Shown: in pieces, positions 1 to 11,900 of the stretch
How the letters are laid out: each line of letters starts with the position of its first letter
Numbering within the stretch: position 1 is the stretch's first letter
Assembly: GCA_024663395.1 (NCBI GenBank)
Contig: JANFAH010000084.1
Location: forward strand, 147,204 to 211,203
DNA from: Pisolithus tinctorius
Taxonomy: Eukaryota; Basidiomycota; Agaricomycetes; Boletales; Pisolithaceae
DNA length: 64,000 nt
Reading direction: 5' to 3'
Made by a program: the position numbers and the translations under genes
Notes under the pieces: generated by a model
The model's input: the letters and a program-made list of their open reading frames with translations, nothing else
Databases searched by the model: none
What the model was told of the DNA's origin: nothing

Positions 1-353
1 ACGTTGGTCTGCAATATCTGGCACGTTAGATTCAGGGGCACAGGTGGCATCGCGACCTACCTGAAATACCATTTGTTCATTCCCCCCTTCGCCCATGAAC
101 CGATACCTTCTCCAGCTAAACCAAACGCTCTGACATAGTTATCACCAACAGTAATCTGCCTGACAGCAAGCCCACCGCCAACCGGGAAAGATACGCCTCG
201 TAATCCCTGCACCGTATGGAGTGCGACGACAACCCCGGAGTCAACGCCAGCCCATACACTATCAGAAACCGGATCAAACGAGAGCGCTGTTACCGCTTGA
301 ATACCAGCATCGTGCAAGGTTGTGATGGGCGGAAGCGGTTGATACAGAACCAT
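1..353 (-). CDS. PAN2: PAN2 deadenylase subunit, N-terminal part (runs off window)
   Basis: PAN2 is the catalytic subunit of the Pan2-Pan3 deadenylase that trims mRNA poly(A) tails in the cytoplasm. Only the first part of its N-terminal WD40 region is here. Exon 1 is 353-61, a 52-nt GT-AG intron covers 60-9, and the next exon begins at 8 and leaves the window. The peptide contains VTALSFDPVSDSVWAG, then GLRGVSFPVGG and GSWAKGGMNKWYFR, an arrangement I recognise from basidiomycete PAN2. I prefer the ATG at 353 (peptide MVLYQPLPPITT). An in-frame ATG at 515 also exists, but the added peptide is not PAN2-like and would run across a CACGTG palindrome that looks like promoter. The UCH-like and exonuclease domains lie outside the window, so the call rests on the N-terminus alone. 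Confidence 0.72.
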
Positions 354-664
354 CGATCCTAATGCATTTAATTCGGAGCTGCTGCCGCTCGTAATCACCA
401 CGGAGCAGTAGGAGTCACGTGACTCCATCTGTACTACAATCACACCGCCTCCACGCAGCCCCAGGCTGTCGGTTGGCTCTTGGATTTCTGAACGTTTAGT
501 GAGTTGTCGTCTCATCCATTTGGGCGCCCCCGAATCTCATCGTCGCTTGTGGGGTTGCTAATTGCAGCTGTTAGCATTGACGAGTAGTGAGGGCAACCGC
601 CCTAATTACAGGCTGAAGCAGTAACCGGTTTGCTTGCTCAGGTGTTCCACTACCCAACCTTTCC
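354..664. promoter_or_regulatory. Divergent promoter between PAN2 and VAC1-like gene
   Basis: These 311 bp separate two divergent start codons (353 on the minus strand, 665 on the plus strand), so they must carry the 5' regulatory DNA of both genes. They contain the 16-bp palindrome at 411-426. No clear TATA box was found. Confidence 0.55.
411..426. promoter_or_regulatory. Perfect 16-bp palindrome with CACGTG core
   Basis: GGAGTCACGTGACTCC is its own reverse complement. Its core GTCACGTGAC is the extended E-box bound by bHLH factors (Cbf1 and Pho4 types in yeast; the animal CLEAR element has the same core). It sits inside the PAN2/VAC1 divergent promoter. Which factor binds it here is inference. 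Confidence 0.5.
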
Positions 665-3338
665 ATGGCCGCGCAGCCCAACGTCCCTTACCAAGCCTAT
701 AGGGTATGTTTGATTATCCAAGGTTTCTCCTGCTCTGACGTCTCCGGAGTCTAAGCGCCACTCCCGCACTGTCTCCTTAGTTCCTAATGTGACTCCGCCA
801 TCCCTATCCCGGCCTTCAAGCATAGTTAGTAACGGCTCTGTAGGGGTTGCACCCCCTTTTACCCAGCCAGTCGAAGACTTCGAAACGGAGAAAGTTTCCA
901 CAGAGTACTCGGCCGTTGTTCCTGTGGTCATGAACAAGACTGCAGTTATACATATTGTACCCTCGACAAAAGAATTACCCTCTTCCCCCTCCTCGAATGA
1001 CTCTCCCGTCGCAGAATCCTCACAAGATTCTTCGTCAACTAGACCCCACACTCCAACCGTTGAATCCCCACCGGCAGACAACGTCGATCAGCAAACTAGG
1101 TCCACAGCAATGGATAAAGAAACTGGATTGACATCCTCAGTAGCTTCGCCGTCACCAGCCCTTCCTTCGTTGCCGCCGGCCCAGCCATCACCCGCCAATC
1201 AGAAGAAGACCTCAACCTTCCGACGCATAACCCCTCGCTCAGCCGTAACACGGTCGCCCTTACCCTCATCGCCGCTTGTAACATCTCGACCATCACGGAT
1301 ATCTTCAGCGCAATCCAGTGCCTCTGATCAACCTAATGTCCCTCAGTCTCCTGCCCTTCATAGTCGTGTTGCGTCTATAAGCTCGGTAATGAGTGAGCCA
1401 CCGACAGCGATTCGGAACTTTGCATCTGCATCAAACCCACATCGGTCTCTGGTGGCTCCACAGCCGATAGGTCCACCTACATCCACCTCAATCCGGTCTC
1501 CTCCTAGGTCACCATCTCAGCTGCCACCACCGCAGGCATTACCAAATGCTGCAGGTTCAACGACTCTTTCCACACCGCCCGTAGTATCGGCCGCCTCATC
1601 ATCCCAGACGTCCAACTCCACACTCCCCAAAGCCACAAACCGTTTGCTTGCGCCTTACCGGCCAGGTTTCCAGCCTAAAGGCGTGTACAGACCACGCACG
1701 GATGAATTTATCCTGGCCCGGAAAATTAAGACCGACTCTGGGCGAATAGAGCGTACAAAATTGGAACGTCGACTGGAGAAGTTGATACACTTACACTTTC
1801 CAGTTGGCGAAGCGGAGCCAGTGGGTCCTAAACGGATTGCAGAGCAACGGAGGGCATCGTCTTTCTTTGACCTTGATATATCCAATATCAAGAACATGGA
1901 TACTGCAGAAATCTGGAAGGGCGTGTTAAAGTCGCAGGTATTTCAAGGCGCTAAAGGTGATATTCGAGGTATGGATAGTACCTTGCTATGACCTTGCGCA
2001 TTTTCACGTTTATCCATAGCCGCTGAACAGAGGATCACTCCGTGGCAGGAGGATTCTGCAGTTTCGAAATGTCCGTTTTGCCAGTAGGTCCTTGACTCAT
2101 GTCTTGAGTGTCTGTACTTCATCAACTGTAGTGCCTCTTTTCATCCGCTAACAAATCGGAAGCACCACTGCCGATTGTGTGGTCAGATCATATGTTCGTT
2201 GCCAATTAAGCGACCCCAGAGACCCGAGACCTGCTCTATCTTGTTTATCGTGGATTCGAGAACGCGCCAGATAGAGGAAGTCGGTGAAGGGGTCGATTAT
2301 GGTGTTCGTAAGAGACGAAGTATAGATCCCAATCGCAAAGGCAAGCAAGAGGACGCTCTTTCAGAAGATGAAAAGTTCTTGAAAGGCGTTCGAATATGCC
2401 GGAATTGCAAGCCGATCCTTGCGTGAGCCTATTCCTATCTTGTTATCTGTACTATCTCATGCGCGTGGTGTGAAGGCGAGAGAGGTGTCGTCAAGATGTC
2501 ATGCACGTACCTATCTTCGTCAGACTGTATGAAGTAAGTTCACATCCTTCTGTATTGATGGGTTATTCACGTCGTACCCAGGCTTTCGTTAGTTTGGAGA
2601 AGGAAATTGAAGAGTGGCTGCCTCAGTTTCAGGAACTCTTATCGACTCTCAGGTATTCAAACGTCGTTATCTTGTGATCGCATGCTTAGGATTGTACAGC
2701 AACGATAGCCAACCCACCAAAGAAGCATCCGCTGCACGGAAACGACTGTTGGATGCTTTTGCGGAGTATGACGCACTATCTAAACGTATCCGCAACCTCC
2801 CGTGTCCCCCCGGGAGTTCACAAGATCGAGTTCAGCTCGCCATCTTGACACGCGCCAACATCTTTTTGCAGAAGAACATGTTCCCACTCCAGGTACGGTG
2901 TCATCCTCAATTTCCCTCCACAGTTCACTTATACGGTCGTTTGGTGATTACCCTTGCTTGGCAATCTATTAGTTCATTCCCAAGCCAAAGAAGGGTGGTG
3001 GATCAAACCCTCAACCCTCTGAGGGTCCATCCGTTCTAGACCCGGACTCGGAATTGGCCTACGCTCTTCAGCCGCTGCTTGAACAAGAAGCACTACTGGA
3101 ATCGTTTGTTGGTGAGGCGATGGCACATAGGAAATTCGAGGACGCAAAGACCCTTAAGGCCAACCTGGCCGAGATAAGGTTAGAGATAGATAGAATGCTC
3201 TCAGGTGGGACTTCATAGGCATCATATCGGTCGTGTGCTTCTCTAACTTGGATATATACACTCATTATCGTCAACATCCTGTTAATCCGATGCAATACGT
3301 ATGCTACTAACTCAGCGACAGATATGAGAACATGCTAG
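665..3338 (+). CDS. VAC1: Vac1/Pep7 (rabenosyn-type) FYVE zinc-finger protein
   Basis: This is an endosomal Rab5 effector that tethers Golgi vesicles to the late endosome for vacuolar protein sorting. Exons: 665-703, 750-1968, 2020-2083, 2132-2422, 2476-2533, 2582-2652, 2700-2892, 2973-3204 and about 3322-3338; all phases agree, giving about 727 aa. The 13-codon first exon (MAAQPNVPYQAYR) is needed because the second exon has no in-frame ATG. Residues 15-300 are Ser/Pro-rich and probably disordered. A conserved YRPGFQPKGVYRP stretch precedes a FYVE-type finger from about residue 437 (CPFCHASFHP, then RKHHCRLCG, closing with RICRNC). The C-terminus is a coiled coil ending in a Rab-binding-like helix (HRKFEDAKTLKANLAEI). 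The last junction is uncertain: a donor at 3179 would instead end the protein at 3361. Confidence 0.85.
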
Positions 3339-3451
3339 ATGACGCTTATGCGGATGGGTAATGTAGAGAGTCGTTCAAAAAGTCAATGTCGGTAGTAATC
3401 GGTGAGATATTATTTAAACGGAACAGTTCGTTAGTGCACAAAAGGACAGGC

Positions 3452-6400
3452 TCAGCCTTCATCCTTAGTTACATCTTTGATGCCGACAGCATGCCGGGGG
3501 GGAAGAGTGATGGTGAAGGTCTGATTAGGAAGAGCGCTCCGAGGCAGTTCGCGCATGGGCAGTGTAGATAGTTTCAACATTCTGGGTTGCTGTGCACTGC
3601 GACTGCGCGAGAGGCTGGCACCAAGCTTGTTGTCATCTAGGTGACTAGCAAGGCTGGGTTGCAAGGCATTCGTCATAGGTGAATAAGGAAGTGGCGTCGT
3701 AGACGGTGAAAACGATGAGACATGAAGGAGCATCAGGAACTCTTGCGTGGAGTTGGTCAACAGGACCATCTTGTCGCGAAGATCCGGGAACAACGCGTGG
3801 GAACAGCCGTGGGCCTTAATTATGCCCGAGAGCTTGACCACAATCTACACGAGGCACGTTAGTAGAGCCAAGGAAGACAAAATTGACAAGGCGCAGTCAC
3901 CTTCACAAACACGTGTGCATCTTCACGCAGCGCCTTCCTATCGGATGCTGGATCTCCACAGCGTGTCGCGTGAAGATTTGTTCGTAAGCGTTCCGTTACG
4001 ATTTTGGCTCGTGCAAGGGCATCATCTAAATCTTGGCTGGCGGCGGGAGGCTCTGATCCACTTGTTACAAATTCTTTCATCATCTCCCACACCGCAGGCG
4101 CAGCGTCCACAGCTCTCTCCATCGCATCCAACGCATCCTCATCAACCAACGTCCTCGACTGAGGAATGTCCGGGGTAGGTCTCCTAGGAGGTGCGTGAGT
4201 CGGAAACGTCGAGGACGAAGCCACTAGCGATGCTTGAGACCCCTGCCGAGAGTGGTGAGCGCCTCCGTTTCGACCCAACGAACCCAAGGCAGGACTCGAT
4301 GGCGCAAAGGTACTCGACATCGTCGTTGGCAGAGGTGGGATGCTAGACGTCGACGCTGACAAGGGCATCGCAGGCCGCCGTTGTCCATTTCGCAAAGTTG
4401 TCGGTGGCGCGCTACTCGATAAGGCGACCGGCGGTGGTGGCATGTCATAAGATGCCAGTGACTTTCCGATCTCCACATCCTTGGAACTGAATGAACCGGC
4501 ATGCCGCCGAGTCGTACGAGTCCTCCCCAGACCTTTTGACTGCGCTGGTCGCGATCGTGCAAGTGGGACAGGAAATGGCATGTGTAACGCAGGTGCGGAC
4601 GCCGGAGGGACATCGGGGGTGGACAAGCCAGTCGCCGCTCCGAAATGAGCCTTGATGGCAGGTGCTTTCCTATGGTCGATCAAATGCGGCTTAACAGCTT
4701 CGGCGTACGGAACCATAGTTTGCCATGCATGTGAAACTTCCGCAACAGCCCCGTAGAACGTCAAAATCAACGAACGCATATAACGATCGTCGTCTTTGGA
4801 GGCAAGTATCTTCAGTTGTAACGCTAGCATCGCCATCGCCTTGCCAAAGACTGCAGCAGTGTCCCTACAGCTCTCAACCAATGAGGTACACAGAGACGCA
4901 GGAGGCATAGTCTTCTTTCCCATCGCATCGAAGCGTTCCAGGGCTGCATTCAACTGCATCATGTAAGTATATGCTGGATCCGTCACCTTCCTGAGCACAG
5001 ATGATAATTGCGAGTCGAGAGTGTGCGTGACATAATGGGAAAGCGCCTGGTACACCTGAGATACGGCGAAGAACAATGATCTTGCGCATTCGACCAGGGA
5101 CAGCAGAGAAGCTGGGAGATTACTGGAGATAGCATTGGAAGGGAGCGCAGAGAGGCGTTTGAAGTAAGCATGACGCTCAGAATCAGGGACTGGCTGAGGT
5201 CGATCCGCAAAAGTAGGTGATCCTGTTGATGGTGGGGTACCGCCAACCTTTGGAAGTCTGGTAGATGCATCGGATGACGACGACGAGTCCTGTCTATGAG
5301 AAAGAGGCGAGGGGAATGAAGCATCCACCTTCGCCGTATCTTTCACCTTGGAGCCAGCCGTATTTCGAATGGACTCTGACATAGTTACAGGTGGTTGGTC
5401 CCCAATTCCACGCACGCCAAGCGGGGACCGTATGTCTGGAAGGCTCTTTTTACCGACGATCGCGGGACGACGGTCACAGTGGCCACCAGAGGAGAAGCTC
5501 TTCCCGTTTTGATGGGATCCCTCTAGGACAGCGGTATGATCATCGTCGGTAGAAGACACTGATTCGTCAGGCGTAGGAAGGTAACTTTCGGGAGAACTTG
5601 GGTGTAAAGGGCCTTCATATGAAGCCAACGAACCCAATTGCAAAGGCGGCGGTCTCTCAAAGCGCGCATTGGCTACGTTCTTGGATGACTCGATCAGAAG
5701 CGGAAACTGTATATCAACCGAGACTGATCGAGCGTGTGAGGTCGAACCTGAACCGGCATCTATCTCGCCTAGTTGTGACCATGACTGTATACTGTCGTCA
5801 CTATGGAAGGTTTGACCGTATTCGTGGCAGTGTAATTATGGAGATTACTCACATGGACTGATTCAATACAGCACACTCGCTCTTCACCGAGTCTACGCTG
5901 GGTTTTCTGTTATTTGGCTGAGGACGGGAATCTTTATCTTCCCTCAACCACTTCTGCAGTGAGAGGATCCACTCCTTCGCGGCTCGAGGATCACTCAAGG
6001 AACCACCGGGTTCTATAATTGCCTTTGGAGGCCATTCTATCGGATTATGGTCGACTTTCAGCACGTCGAGCTTGGTGAATTCTGTAAGGTATCCCGGTAG
6101 GCGGGTTATCCTGTTTCGCGATATACATAGTACCTACACCGAAAGGTGTTGTTTCAATGATTGTGCCACAGGGGCAGGTTGGAACGTACGTGCAGATCCA
6201 CCAGTGAACCTGGCTGTGTTGGGAATCGTTTGATTTTGTTGCGACTGATGTCCAAAATCTCCAAGGATTGCATCACAGTCAACTACAGCTGTCCAGTCAG
6301 AAGATCCCGATTCAGTGGCTGTATGAAACGTATGGCACATACGATATCGGGAATCGACGAGAAGTTATTGTTCTTCAGATTCAGGTATCTGAGACGCGAC

Positions 6401-6773
6401 AAAATCCCAAAGGCGGTGGGCAGGGTTGTGAGTCGATTATACCCCAGTGTAATTCTACAGGGCGACATAGTTGTTGGTTTAGCCAGAAGGCGACGCGCCG
6501 AGTATGGACACACCTAGATATCGAACTGTCTTCTGGCAGGGACTGGTTCCCGCCAGCACACGCGAGATATTGAACACCATCTTCTCCAACGTCCGTGAGA
6601 CTTTTGTGAGTGAAATCCAAGGTTGCGCCGTTGTCGGGAGACTGCTGGATGGCTTCCGAGACGTGCTCGTCCGTTAGGGAAACTGAGGGCAGAGGCGATA
6701 AGACGACATTCTTGCTGCTGCTCGGAAATGGAGACGTGCGCCCAGCTACACGGTCAACGTCGGAGATGGTCAT
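3452..6773 (-). CDS. SOG2: Sog2, leucine-rich-repeat protein of the RAM network
   Basis: Sog2 works with the Kic1 kinase and Hym1 in the RAM signalling network that controls polarised growth and cell separation through the NDR kinase Cbk1. Exons on the minus strand: 6773-6514, 6454-6343, 6282-6190, 6133-5853, 5800-3901 and 3844-3452; phases close to give 1,012 aa. Residues about 85-200 hold leucine-rich repeats (ITLGYNRLTTLP, LRYLNLKNNNFSSIP, LEILDISRNKIKRFP, RNRITRLPGYL). A long Ser/Pro-rich region follows. The helical C-terminal RAM/Sog2 domain includes CARSLFFAVSQVYQALSHYV and ends with VVKLSGIIKAHG and LLHVSSFSPST. The start at 6773 is the first in-frame ATG. The gene converges on the VAC1 gene with about 110 bp between stops. 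Confidence 0.88.
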
Positions 6774-7083
6774 GTCATGAACAGTGAAGATGGTGAATGT
6801 CGACGGCTGAACTGTTGAAGACGTCGAGTGGGCTTGAGTTGTCAACAAACCCGAACGCGGCAAGTTGACTATGTGGTTGGATTCGGTTACAACAACCGCT
6901 GGCAAGTCATGTGTGCGCTAACTCGAAAAAGTTCCACATGGCTGTGTGCTTCATTCACGCTTTCGAAACATCTGTTTACAATAACCACTGCCATTGTGAG
7001 AGAGCCACAGGAATGTAGTCGACACTCTTATGGGAGAAACTGTTGTTCCTCTTTATTTTTCATATTAGACACACGATCCAGAC
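6774..7083. other. Spacer between SOG2 start and JmjC gene end
   Basis: These 310 bp lie between two minus-strand genes and should hold the SOG2 promoter and the 3' UTR of the upstream JmjC gene. A non-ATG open frame continues upstream of the SOG2 start to 6905 but shows no family similarity. I see no repeat or RNA gene. Confidence 0.5.
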
Positions 7084-8610
7084 CTAAAACCACATCGAGA
7101 CGGAAAAACTGACATCTTCACTCCGCATAGCGTGCCACCAGCCTGGAGGGAAGAACAACAGATCACCAGGTTCAAGCGTCACGCTAAGAGCCTTCTCCGG
7201 TACCGTGTTCCAGAATGCAGGGTATTTATTCCTGGATGCTTCTTGGACCTCTTTGGAAACAGGAAACACGTCCACCCGAGAGGTATTGCTCATGAGTGGT
7301 TCCGTGCTATTAGCAGCGGGGTGGTGTATTTCGTCTGTGCCCGCCAACGACGGTCCATAAGAATACATTAAGGGTGTAACTTCAGGTGGCGCAAGCCAGA
7401 CAGTCTTCCGACCAACCACTTGTGCTAGCGCGAGAGCGAGGTGCGTCAGATACGGTATCGTACTTGTTCCAGCGCCTCACCATAACAATTGAAAAATGGA
7501 TCCTGTCAGGTAGGCTATCAGCATCAGGCCACGTGTCGAGGGGAAGAACAATTCACGGTGTGAGCCGGAGAAATCGTGCCCTTGGGGCCAAACCAGGCGT
7601 TGATAACAAGTTGATCCTCGTTCGATGGCGGTCTGTAGTTTGGATATGATGCAGAGGGTCCAGGAGACATATAAACATAATCAGGGATTGCGATATCTTC
7701 TCTTAGAGCAGGGAACTGCCTCAGGAGATTGTGTTGAGCGAGATAGAAAGTTAGCAAAGGGTCTTGCGACCGGCCCGAATGCGTCAATATAGACAGAAAC
7801 ACATCCCAGCCGAGAAGCTCCTGCGTCCAATCATCCGATCTGTAGTCGTCGCCTACCTCCATGGGAACAATTCGGCCGGGACCAGCCATGGAGGAAAGGT
7901 AATCGATGGAGATCCAATGTTTTACTGCGGGCCAGTCGGAGACAAATCCCTTCAGCACAAACGGAGATCTGGACCGGGTCGTCTGAAATGCAGTAAGAGA
8001 GGGGAGTGAGATGCAGGGTACATTTCCAAGGGAGGTTGATAACTTTGGCACGACCTCTCGGCCAGCCGAAAACTCGCCGCGCTCCAGTTCATGGACTTGC
8101 CAATGCGTGTGTGATTGAATCCACCGGATCATGTCCAGAATCAGTCCCAAGCTGGCATCACCAGGAGCGCCCGCCAAGATAATTGCACGGTCTAGCATCT
8201 CGATACTGGTCCTTGCGGCGGCTTCGAGCAGCTTCGAGTCGGATAGTCTAAGTAGGACTCCCACGACAGATGCGTCCGTATACAATTTGCGCCAAAAAAG
8301 GGATGCCTTGCAACCACAAGAAGACATTCGGCTATATGCCTGGTCGATGACGCGGTTCATAAGGGCTATGAGGCCAGTAAGATCGAGGTCAGCTTGTCCA
8401 TTCAATCTATCAACTATGTCACGCGGTATCCGGCTGAGTTCTATATCACTCTCCGATAGCTCTGTTGGGAAGCCACATCATTCAACGGCTACGATTGCAA
8501 AGTAGCGACGCTCGCTTACCCATAGTAGGACGTGCTTCGTGATCGCCTAGCTGCGCAGGTAGACGGCCGAGAAATTCATCCGCAAAAGCACTGTTTCCTA
8601 TGGCCTCCAT
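7084..8610 (-). CDS. JmjC-domain dioxygenase, KDM8/JMJD5-like
   Basis: This is a cupin-fold Fe(II)/2-oxoglutarate oxygenase. Relatives (JMJD5/KDM8, Cupin_8 group) hydroxylate arginine on ribosomal or chromatin proteins or have been proposed to act on histones; the substrate here is unknown. Exons: 8610-8520, 8461-7557, 7502-7481 (22 nt) and 7424-7084; phases close at 452 aa. The iron triad is complete: H331 and D333 in AHTDPFFNCY, split by an intron, and H437 in [10 protein letters not shown]. Typical family strings include [21 protein letters not shown] and [12 protein letters not shown], and the protein ends at the usual SVSMWF. Residues 1-170 form a helical region, as in JMJD5. The ATG at 8610 was chosen because it alone links in phase to exon 2. 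Confidence 0.85.
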
Positions 8611-8932
8611 TGCGGCTAAAGCAAATGATAGTACAACTATGCACCAAAGCCACAGACTCGACGACTAGTGTGTCAGTCTAAGACGATGGATGATGATGGA
8701 ACACATACCACTGATGGGCAGGGAGCGTGGGAAGCTCGCAGCGGTGTGACTGTGACGGTGACACAATCGTGACAGTCAGCATTTTCAGGTCACGCACTGC
8801 TCAACATAAAAAGAGGAATGCGAACGAACCACCCGTGAGAAAAGTGCCCCAGGACGATCATTTCTTCCCAAAACCTAACTCGTTTTGCACCCGGCCCGGG
8901 CCGGAGGCGTTGACTGCATTCCTTTTTAAGAC
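8611..8932. promoter_or_regulatory. Divergent promoter between JmjC gene and MOT1
   Basis: These 322 bp separate the start codons of the JmjC gene (8610, minus) and MOT1 (8933, plus). Near the MOT1 end lies the 14-bp perfect palindrome CCGGCCCGGGCCGG at 8891-8904. No other structure was recognised. Confidence 0.5.
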
Positions 8933-11900
8933 ATGACATCCCGGTGCGCGTGCCCTCCTCTTCGCGAAGATGACAGCCCGTGACAACATAAAATAGATTG
9001 GATAGACTTCTTCTTCTCCTCGATACGGGCTCATCGCTGTCCGTGAGGAACACAGCAGCGAAGCAGCTCGCTCAGTTAGCTGCCAAAAGCGTAATCGGTG
9101 ACCTCCCCGTAGAAGATGATATCAAGTCATCCAGCCGGCTGCACACCACTGTCGGTGACAGTTCAGCATGGTCGGAACTCCTGGCCGTAGTAGCACGAGT
9201 ATGTCTGTGGCGCTCAATGGTCACAGAAGCGTTTAACATTTTTGGCAGATACTACCATATCTGCGTTCGAAGAGCCACGATACCAGGACGGCTGCTTCAA
9301 ACGCACTTTCGCAAATATTTTCCTCAGTACCTGTATGGCGACCACAGGACGAAGATGTAAAGCCTCCACCAGATCTTCCAGCCGACCCTCCAGATTTTCC
9401 TACCTTTTCGGTACAAGAACTAATGCAAAAGGGTGCCTTACTCCTGGCATCATCTGGCAAAGAGTTTGCAAAGCCCTTCAAGCTATTGTCCAACCCAGCT
9501 GAGGTACAACGCGCACGCAGAGAAGCAATGGGCAGGCTTGGTTTAGATTTCCTTGATAGTGTGGGTGCCGCAGACGACATGGACCTAGACAAGGAGCTCG
9601 CGGCTGACGCAGAGTCGGAAACTGTTGGTGACCATGAACCTTCAAAAAACGAATCACCTACAGCAGAGTCACCCATGGACGCTGATTTTGTCAGCAAGGA
9701 GCCCTCTCCTCCCGCTAGGTCTCATTCAAATTCTCCTGCCGTGCCTTCACCCATAACACCTTCAACACCAGCGAATGGCAGCGATCTGGAAGGTCTTTCC
9801 GCTCGAGAGCGCAACCGGTTGAAGCGCAAGCGTAAAGCTGGGAATTCTGCTTTTGTAACAGCTCCGCCGCCTGCGAACGTCGGAACACGTTATACCACCG
9901 CTCCCGCAGGGTCTTCTAGCAAGTATGGAGGTTTACCTTTTAACTTTTGTTTGATTAAGTCTGGTGTTTAGGGCACGGTTGCTGTCTGCAGAAGCTTCAG
10001 ACATGCAAAAGTCACGTTTGGATAGCCCTAATCCAGCGACTAAAGGTTCTGCGCCAGACACAGTAGTCATTGACCCTTCCAAGGGCGGTGCGGTGTCGCC
10101 GAAATCAGCACAGCAATCCCATGCACTGGAGGTAGCATCGGGTTGTTGGGTGTGGGGTGGGATCGTTTCCGTTCTAGAAATAGATATTTTTTCACCTGCA
10201 TGGGAGACTCGGCACGGCGCTGCCATGGCTCTCCGTGAGCTTCTGAAAACCCAAGGGACATCTGGGGGGATGAAAGGTTTGTTTTGATTTTTTTGTTCTT
10301 GTTGTTGACCTCTGAGAAAAATGCAGATCATGTTTCCGTGGAAGAGAATGCGCGAGCTCACGAAGAATGGTGCAACCATCTTGCTGCCAAGCTGCTCTGT
10401 GTCTTTGTTCTGGACCGCTTCGGCGATTTCGTCTCGGATCAGGCATGTATCTCATCTATTCTTAGCGGATTATGTCTGAATGGAGTTCAGGTAGTTGCCC
10501 CTGTCCGCGAAACTGTTTCGCAAACACTCGCTTCTTTGCTACTTCATATGCCTTCACGCTCCGTGGTACATGTCCACTCTATTTTGCTGCAGATGATAAG
10601 GCAAGATTTTCCACTTCCGTCCAAGGCCAAGACAGGAAAGGTAGATGAAAGGAACCATGTTTGGGAGGTGCGCCACGCGGGTCTCTTGGGGATCAAGTAT
10701 GAAGTCGCGGTTAGGAGCGATTTGTTCGGTGCCCCCGAGAGCGAAGGCGAGCTTGACGTCGGAAAGTCCATCTTGCAAGGCGTCGTAGATGCAGCGGTAC
10801 TTGGGTAATACTTTTTTTTCGCTCCTTTTTCTCGGATAACTGAACGGGCGCACTAGTCTCGGGGACCGTGACGACGATGTTCGCGCTGTAGCCGCAACGT
10901 GTTTACTCCCTGTCGCGGGCCGCTTGGTGGAGCGTTTCCCCGAATCACTAGATCGTGTTTTGGCTGTCCTCTGGAACTGCTTGCGAGATATGAAGGATGA
11001 CCTCAGTTCTAGTGTAGGTGCCGTTATGGAGCTACTCGGTGAGTTTGAATCGGGTCGACCGTGGTGCGTGTTCTAAGGTGTGGCAGGCAAACTCGTCACT
11101 TACAACAAGGTTACCGATATTCTCGCCAATCCTGACCTGTCGTATGTTAAACATTCCACGAATCTCTCTTGCCTGCAGCTCACCTGTCGCTTAGTCTCCC
11201 TTTAATAGAACTCGCCCCAATGTTGTTCCCGTTCTTCCGGCACACAATACCAAATGTCCGCCTGGCCGTTGTCAAGACCCTTTTGTCGTTCATGACTGTG
11301 CCCTCCCTTCCTCGAGATTGGGTATCAACATTCTTCTTGCGTCTGCTATTCCAAAATCTAATTGTCGAGGAACGCGCCGACATACGTGCCGCATCCCTGG
11401 CGGCCTGGCGGACAGCAATGGAGGTCATCTCTAGCGATCAGGACCTAATAAAACAAATTGTGCAGCAGCAAACAGTTCTCGACTGGTATGCAGTCATGAT
11501 GACACCACTCGGTGTTCCCATTGACAGTTCGACATTTTACCGACCAACCTTCGGCGATGATGGGCCTGGCGATACCACGGAAAGGCATAATGTGGACAGG
11601 AATATTTTGGCGCAAGACCTAGCTTTGATTTCTCCCGAAGTCAATCTTCAGGCCCGCGTCGCAGCAGCGACCGCACTAGCACTCCTGATTGCCTATTGGC
11701 CTCCCTCAGTAAGTTGTTTTATTTGCGAGCCACCGCAACCCAAAGCTCACCACCATGGTATGCAGTCAGTCGATGAGCTCTTTCAGCCTATTCTTGTGCA
11801 CTACATGGATTCAACAAGTATGCTACAAAAGTTTCTGGCTGCAATCGTTTCCGAGGAATGGGCTCGGGCTTATGAGGATTCCGACTCGACTATCCCCATC

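Noticed and set aside
354..515. N-terminal extension of PAN2 from the ATG at 515
   Set aside because: The peptide is not family-like and would code through a perfect CACGTG palindrome; the ATG at 353 matches expected PAN2 length better.
650..1081. Minus-strand open frame overlapping the VAC1 start
   Set aside because: It is antisense to a Ser/Pro-rich coding exon that fits the FYVE protein; the overlap explains its composition.
8981..8996. Ultra-short 16-nt intron after ATGACAGCCCG in MOT1
   Set aside because: It lacks a GT donor and is too short to splice; a normal 53-nt intron from the upstream ATGACATCCCG gives a better family match.
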